Of a stretch of 64,000 nucleotides of DNA, positions 60,186 to 64,000 are shown piece by piece. The translations under genes were made by a program, and so were the position numbers. The notes below the pieces were generated by a model that made no database searches, had not been told where the DNA came from, and saw only the letters and a program-made list of their open reading frames with translations. Origin of the DNA: Erwinia sp. OLFS4 (GTDB lineage: Bacteria > Pseudomonadota > Gammaproteobacteria > Enterobacterales > Enterobacteriaceae); the NCBI RefSeq assembly GCF_002752165.1, contig NZ_MOMB01000001.1, positions 98,022-162,021 on the forward strand. Reading direction: 5' to 3'. Position 1 is the stretch's first letter, and the number at the start of each line of letters is the position of its first letter.

Positions 60186-60974
60186 GTGATTGATAAAACC
60201 GCCGTTATCCACCCCAGTTCTGTTATTGAAGAGGGCGCTGTTATCGGCGCTCGCGTGCATATTGGCCCGTTTTGTTTTATTGGTGCCAACGTAGAAATCG
60301 GCGAAGGCACGGTGCTGAAGTCTCATGTGGTTATTAATGGCCACAGCAAAATTGGCAAAGACAACACCATTTACCAGTTTGCCACTATTGGCGAAGTCAA
60401 TCAGGATCTGAAATATGCCGGTGAGCCGACCCGTGTAGAAATTGGCGACCGCAACAGTATTCGCGAAAGCGTGACGGTGCATCGCGGGACTGTCCAGGCT
60501 GACGGTCTGACCAAAGTAGGTAACGATAACCTGCTGATGGTGAATGCCCATATCGCGCACGATTGTGTCATTGGTAACCGTTGCATTCTGGCAAACAATG
60601 CCACGTTGGGTGGGCATGTGACCATTGATGACTACGCAATTATTGGCGGCATGACGGCGGTGCATCAGTTCTGCACAATTGGTGCACATGTTATGGTTGG
60701 CGGCTGTTCCGGTGTTGCGCAGGATGTGCCGCCTTTTATTATTGCGCAGGGCAATCACGCCACGCCTTTTGGCATTAATCTGGTGGGGTTACAGCGTCGA
60801 GGTTACAGCAAAGAGGCACTTCACGCGATTCGTAATGCCTATAAAGTGCTTTATCGCACGGGTAAATCACTGGAAGAAGCTAAACCGGAAATTGCCGCTA
60901 TTGCGAGAGCGCACCCGGAAGTACAACCATTCTATGATTTCTTTGCCCGTTCGACCCGTGGTCTGATTCGCTGA
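60186..60974 (+). CDS. lpxA: UDP-N-acetylglucosamine acyltransferase
   Basis: First step of lipid A synthesis, O-acylating UDP-GlcNAc. It has 262 residues, as E. coli. The left-handed beta helix of hexapeptide repeats covers about 1-190, with catalytic His125 ([10 protein letters not shown]) and a helical C-terminus. The start is GTG at 60186 (also GTG in E. coli) with CGGGAGG 9-15 bases upstream. Confidence 0.98.
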   Translation: MIDKTAVIHPSSVIEEGAVIGARVHIGPFCFIGANVEIGEGTVLKSHVVINGHSKIGKDNTIYQFATIGEVNQDLKYAGEPTRVEIGDRNSIRESVTVHRGTVQADGLTKVGNDNLLMVNAHIAHDCVIGNRCILANNATLGGHVTIDDYAIIGGMTAVHQFCTIGAHVMVGGCSGVAQDVPPFIIAQGNHATPFGINLVGLQRRGYSKEALHAIRNAYKVLYRTGKSLEEAKPEIAAIARAHPEVQPFYDFFARSTRGLIR

Positions 60975-60978
60975 GTCT

Positions 60979-62124
60979 ATGTCACTGAAACCGTTAACTT
61001 TTGCACTGGTCGCTGGGGAAACCTCCGGCGATATTCTGGGCGCGGGTCTGATACGCGCTCTGAAAGCGCGCCATCCGCAGGCACGTTTTGTCGGTGTCGC
61101 TGGCCCTTTGATGCAGGCGCAGGGCTGTGAGGCCTGGTATGAGATGGAAGAGCTGGCGGTAATGGGGATCGTCGAAGTCCTGGGCCGGCTGCCGCGCTTA
61201 CTGCATATCCGGCGCGATCTGCTGCAACGGTTTAGCCGCTTACAGCCAGATGTCTTTATTGGTATTGATGCGCCAGACTTTAATATTCCTCTTGAAGGCC
61301 GGCTGAAACAGCGCGGTATTCGTACCGTTCATTATGTTAGTCCCTCGGTATGGGCATGGCGACAAAAGCGGGTTTTCAGGATTGGGCGTTCAACGGACCT
61401 GGTGCTGGCTTTTCTGCCCTTTGAAAAAGCCTTTTACGATCGCTTCAATGTACCCTGTCGCTTTATTGGTCATACCATGGCCGATGCGATGCCGTTACAA
61501 CCCGACAAACGGGTGGCGCGTCGTGAACTGGGTATCGCGGACAATGCGCACTGCCTGGCGCTGCTGCCCGGTAGCCGCAGCGCGGAAGTTGAGATGCTCA
61601 GCGCCGATTTTCTCAAAGCGGCGGCACTGTTACGCCAGCAGCTCGGGGCGTTAGAGATTGTGGTCCCACTGGTGAATCCGCGCCGGCGCCAGCAGTTTGA
61701 AGCGATTAAAGCCGAGGTGGCACCGGACCTGCCGCTGCATTTGCTGGATGGTAAAGCGCGTCAGGCAATGGTGGCCAGCGACGGCGCCATTCTGGCATCC
61801 GGTACCGCTGCTCTGGAATGTATGCTGGCAAAGTGTCCAATGGTTGTTGGTTATCGCATGAAGCCCCTGACGTTCTGGCTGGCAAAACGACTGATAAAAA
61901 CCCCCTGGGTTTCACTGCCGAATCTGCTGGCCGGTCGCGAGCTGGTACCAGAGCTGTTGCAGGACGCCTGCCAGCCTGAGGCGTTGGCAGCGGCCCTGCA
62001 GCCGCTGCTGGCAGCCGGAGAAACACGCGATACGCTGCTTGCCACCTTCACCGAACTGCATCAGCAAATCCGCTGGAATGCCGATGAGCAGGCCGCAGAA
62101 GCTGTGCTGGAGCTCTGCCAATGA
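60979..62124 (+). CDS. lpxB: Lipid A disaccharide synthase
   Basis: Joins two acylated glucosamine units (lipid X and UDP-diacyl-GlcN). GT19 glycosyltransferase of 381 residues (E. coli 382). Conserved motifs: [33 protein letters not shown] and [10 protein letters not shown]. Starts 4 bases after lpxA; the stop codon overlaps the rnhB start. Confidence 0.98.
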   Translation: MSLKPLTFALVAGETSGDILGAGLIRALKARHPQARFVGVAGPLMQAQGCEAWYEMEELAVMGIVEVLGRLPRLLHIRRDLLQRFSRLQPDVFIGIDAPDFNIPLEGRLKQRGIRTVHYVSPSVWAWRQKRVFRIGRSTDLVLAFLPFEKAFYDRFNVPCRFIGHTMADAMPLQPDKRVARRELGIADNAHCLALLPGSRSAEVEMLSADFLKAAALLRQQLGALEIVVPLVNPRRRQQFEAIKAEVAPDLPLHLLDGKARQAMVASDGAILASGTAALECMLAKCPMVVGYRMKPLTFWLAKRLIKTPWVSLPNLLAGRELVPELLQDACQPEALAAALQPLLAAGETRDTLLATFTELHQQIRWNADEQAAEAVLELCQ

Positions 62125-62744
62125 CCCCCTTTGTCTATCCTGCTGCCTCCTGTATTGCCGGTGTTGATGAAGTTGGTCGCGGGCCGTTAGTCGGCGCGGT
62201 GGTTACTGCCGCAGTGATCCTCGATCCTTCCCGGCCGATAGCCGGTCTGACTGACTCGAAAAAACTGTCTGAAAAACGCCGGCAGATTTTGTCAGAAGAG
62301 ATTAAGGCAAAAGCGCTCAGCTGGAGCCTTGGCCGAGCCGAACCGGAAGAAATCGACCGCCTGAATATTCTGCATGCGACTATGCTGGCGATGCAGCGGG
62401 CGGTTGCCGGTCTGTCGCTTACCCCCGATATGGTGCTGATTGATGGTAACCGCTGTCCGGCGTTGCCGGTACCCTGCCAGGCGGTGGTAAAAGGCGATAG
62501 CCTGGTGGCCGAGATAAGCGCTGCTTCAATCCTGGCAAAAGTTGCGCGCGATGGTGAAATGGCCGAGCTGGATAAACTGTTTCCTCAGTATGGGTTTGCT
62601 CAGCACAAAGGTTATCCGACCGCGCTTCATCTGGAACGGTTGACGCAGTATGGGGTCACGTCGCATCATCGTCGTAGCTTTGCCCCGGTACGTAATGCGC
62701 TGCTGGACGCACAGGTGCGTGCCGCCGCGCTTTCCGGCCTGTAA
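62121..62744 (+). CDS. rnhB: Ribonuclease HII
   Basis: Cuts the RNA strand of RNA-DNA hybrids and starts ribonucleotide excision repair. It has 207 residues (E. coli 198). The active-site DE is Asp16-Glu17 ([12 protein letters not shown]); further acidic residues in LIDGN and the conserved HKGYPT follow. It overlaps lpxB by 4 bases (ATGA). Confidence 0.97.
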   Translation: MTPFVYPAASCIAGVDEVGRGPLVGAVVTAAVILDPSRPIAGLTDSKKLSEKRRQILSEEIKAKALSWSLGRAEPEEIDRLNILHATMLAMQRAVAGLSLTPDMVLIDGNRCPALPVPCQAVVKGDSLVAEISAASILAKVARDGEMAELDKLFPQYGFAQHKGYPTALHLERLTQYGVTSHHRRSFAPVRNALLDAQVRAAALSGL

Positions 62745-62773
62745 TTCCCTTTAAATACGGGTAACGGTAGAAA

Positions 62774-64000
62774 ATGGCTGAACCTCGTTTTATTCATCTG
62801 CGCGTGCATAGCGACTATTCAATGGTTGATGGCCTTGCCAAAACCGGGCCATTGATAAAGAAAGCCGCTTCGCTGGGTATGCCGGCACTGGCAATCACCG
62901 ACTTTACTAACCTGTGCGGGTTGGTGAAATTCTATGGCGGTGCCCATGGTCTGGGAATGAAGCCGATTATTGGTGCCGATTTTCTGATGCGCAGTGAGCT
63001 GATGGCGGATGAGCTTGCTCAACTGACGGTACTGGCGGCGAACAATGTCGGTTACCAGAATCTGACTTTGCTGATATCACGTGCCTATCAGCGTGGTTAT
63101 GGGGCAGAAGGACCGGTTATCGATCGCGGCTGGCTGGTGGAACATCGTGAAGGCATTATTTTGCTTTCCGGCGGCCGCTGCGGCGATGTTGGAAAGATGA
63201 TTATCCGGGGTAACAATACGCTGGTTAACGAATGTCTGGCCTTTTATCAGCGTTATTTTGATGGCTGCTATTATCTTGAGTTAATTCGTACCGGGCGCGC
63301 AGACGAAGAAAACTATCTGCATGCGGCGGTTGCCTTAGCCATTGAGCAGAATATTCCGGTGGTGGCAACCAATGAAGTCTGTTTCCTTGAAGAAGGCGAT
63401 TTTGATGCCCATGAAATTCGCGTAGCGATTCATGACGGCTACACGCTTGACGACCCCAAACGGCCAAAAAAGTACAGTGCTCAGCAATATCTGCGCAGCG
63501 AACAAGAGATGTGTGAGCTGTTTTCAGATATCCCGGAAGCGTTAACTAATAGTGTGGAAATTGCTAAGCGCTGTAATGTCACGGTACGACTGGGTGAATA
63601 TTTCCTGCCACAGTTTCCGACAGGGGAACTTTCTACCGAAGATTTTCTGGTGAAGAAATCACAGGAAGGCCTGGAAGAGAGGCTGGCCTTCCTCTATCCG
63701 GATGAGGCTGAACGTGCGCAGAAACGCCCGCCGTATGATGAGCGGCTGGACGTTGAGCTTGGCGTGATTAATCAGATGGGCTTCCCCGGTTACTTCCTGA
63801 TAGTGATGGAATTTATCCAGTGGTCAAAAGATAACGGTATTCCGGTTGGTCCGGGACGCGGTTCGGGCGCGGGTTCTCTGGTGGCTTATGCACTGAAAAT
63901 TACCGATCTTGATCCGCTGCAGTTCGATTTACTGTTTGAACGTTTCCTCAATCCGGAACGTGTTTCGATGCCTGACTTTGACGTTGATTTCTGTATGGAG
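62774..64000 (+). CDS. dnaE: DNA polymerase III alpha subunit, N-terminal part
   Basis: Replicative polymerase subunit. The window holds 409 codons from the ATG at 62774, open to the right edge; the full protein is expected near 1160 residues. The N-terminal PHP domain begins [14 protein letters not shown]; the palm begins before the edge with [14 protein letters not shown] and the catalytic PDFDVDF (Asp pair), which lies just before the edge. It follows rnhB by 29 bases. Confidence 0.98.
   Translation, partial: MAEPRFIHLRVHSDYSMVDGLAKTGPLIKKAASLGMPALAITDFTNLCGLVKFYGGAHGLGMKPIIGADFLMRSELMADELAQLTVLAANNVGYQNLTLLISRAYQRGYGAEGPVIDRGWLVEHREGIILLSGGRCGDVGKMIIRGNNTLVNECLAFYQRYFDGCYYLELIRTGRADEENYLHAAVALAIEQNIPVVATNEVCFLEEGDFDAHEIRVAIHDGYTLDDPKRPKKYSAQQYLRSEQEMCELFSDIPEALTNSVEIAKRCNVTVRLGEYFLPQFPTGELSTEDFLVKKSQEGLEERLAFLYPDEAERAQKRPPYDERLDVELGVINQMGFPGYFLIVMEFIQWSKDNGIPVGPGRGSGAGSLVAYALKITDLDPLQFDLLFERFLNPERVSMPDFDVDFCME

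Overview
The window is core chromosome of a gammaproteobacterium of the order Enterobacterales. Almost every gene has a close Escherichia coli counterpart in E. coli order (acnB, yacL, speDE, cueO, hpt, yadGH, panDCB, folK, pcnB, gluQ, dksA, sfsA, thpR, hrpB, mrcB, fhuACDB, hemL, clcA, erpA, mtn, dgt, degP, cdaR, dapD, glnD, map, rpsB-tsf, pyrH, frr, the ispC-to-dnaE block). Some E. coli neighbours are missing and a few accessory genes are present instead. An Erwinia/Pantoea-like relative is my guess; the genus cannot be fixed from this sequence alone. No rRNA, tRNA, insertion sequence or prophage was seen.

Layout. 1-8.2 kb: an exported thermonuclease-like protein, aconitase B, an orphan type I-E CRISPR array (17 repeats, 16 spacers, no cas genes in the window) between acnB and yacL, then the leftward yacC-speE-speD polyamine genes. 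8.2-14 kb: copper oxidase cueO behind a clear CueR-type promoter, hpt with a structured leader, the ABC exporter yadGH, and an acyltransferase-3 gene in an AT-rich stretch. 14-21 kb, leftward: pantothenate genes panB-panC-panD, then thpR-sfsA-dksA-gluQ-pcnB-folK; pcnB has an AUU start codon. 21-36.5 kb: hrpB, mrcB, a class A acid phosphatase, the Fur-type fhuACDB ferrichrome uptake operon, hemL (leftward), clcA and erpA. 36.6-47.2 kb: mtn (leftward), dgt, degP, cdaR, then leftward yaeH, dapD, glnD, map. 47.3-64 kb, rightward: rpsB-tsf-pyrH-frr followed by a long envelope cluster (ispC, uppS, cdsA, rseP, bamA, skp, lpxD, fabZ, lpxA, lpxB), rnhB and the first 409 codons of dnaE.

How the genes work together. 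The right third combines translation (S2, EF-Ts, ribosome recycling), undecaprenyl phosphate and phospholipid precursors, lipid A synthesis and outer membrane protein assembly, i.e. cell-envelope growth. The middle covers iron (fhu), heme (hemL), Fe-S cluster delivery (erpA) and nucleotide or AdoMet-product salvage (hpt, dgt, mtn). The left part adds copper defence, polyamines, vitamin B5 and a record of phage/plasmid exposure in the CRISPR spacers.

Most of the window is ordinary. The points most worth a second look are the orphan CRISPR array with a duplicated last spacer and a boxA-like spacer, the AUU start of pcnB, a possible 32-codon ORF overlapping the fabZ start, the 11-bp leader hairpin of hpt, the gene losses at the can/yadI/yadE and yadS/btuF positions, and the acid phosphatase with an upstream dyad. 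I did not find a convincing new multi-gene system.
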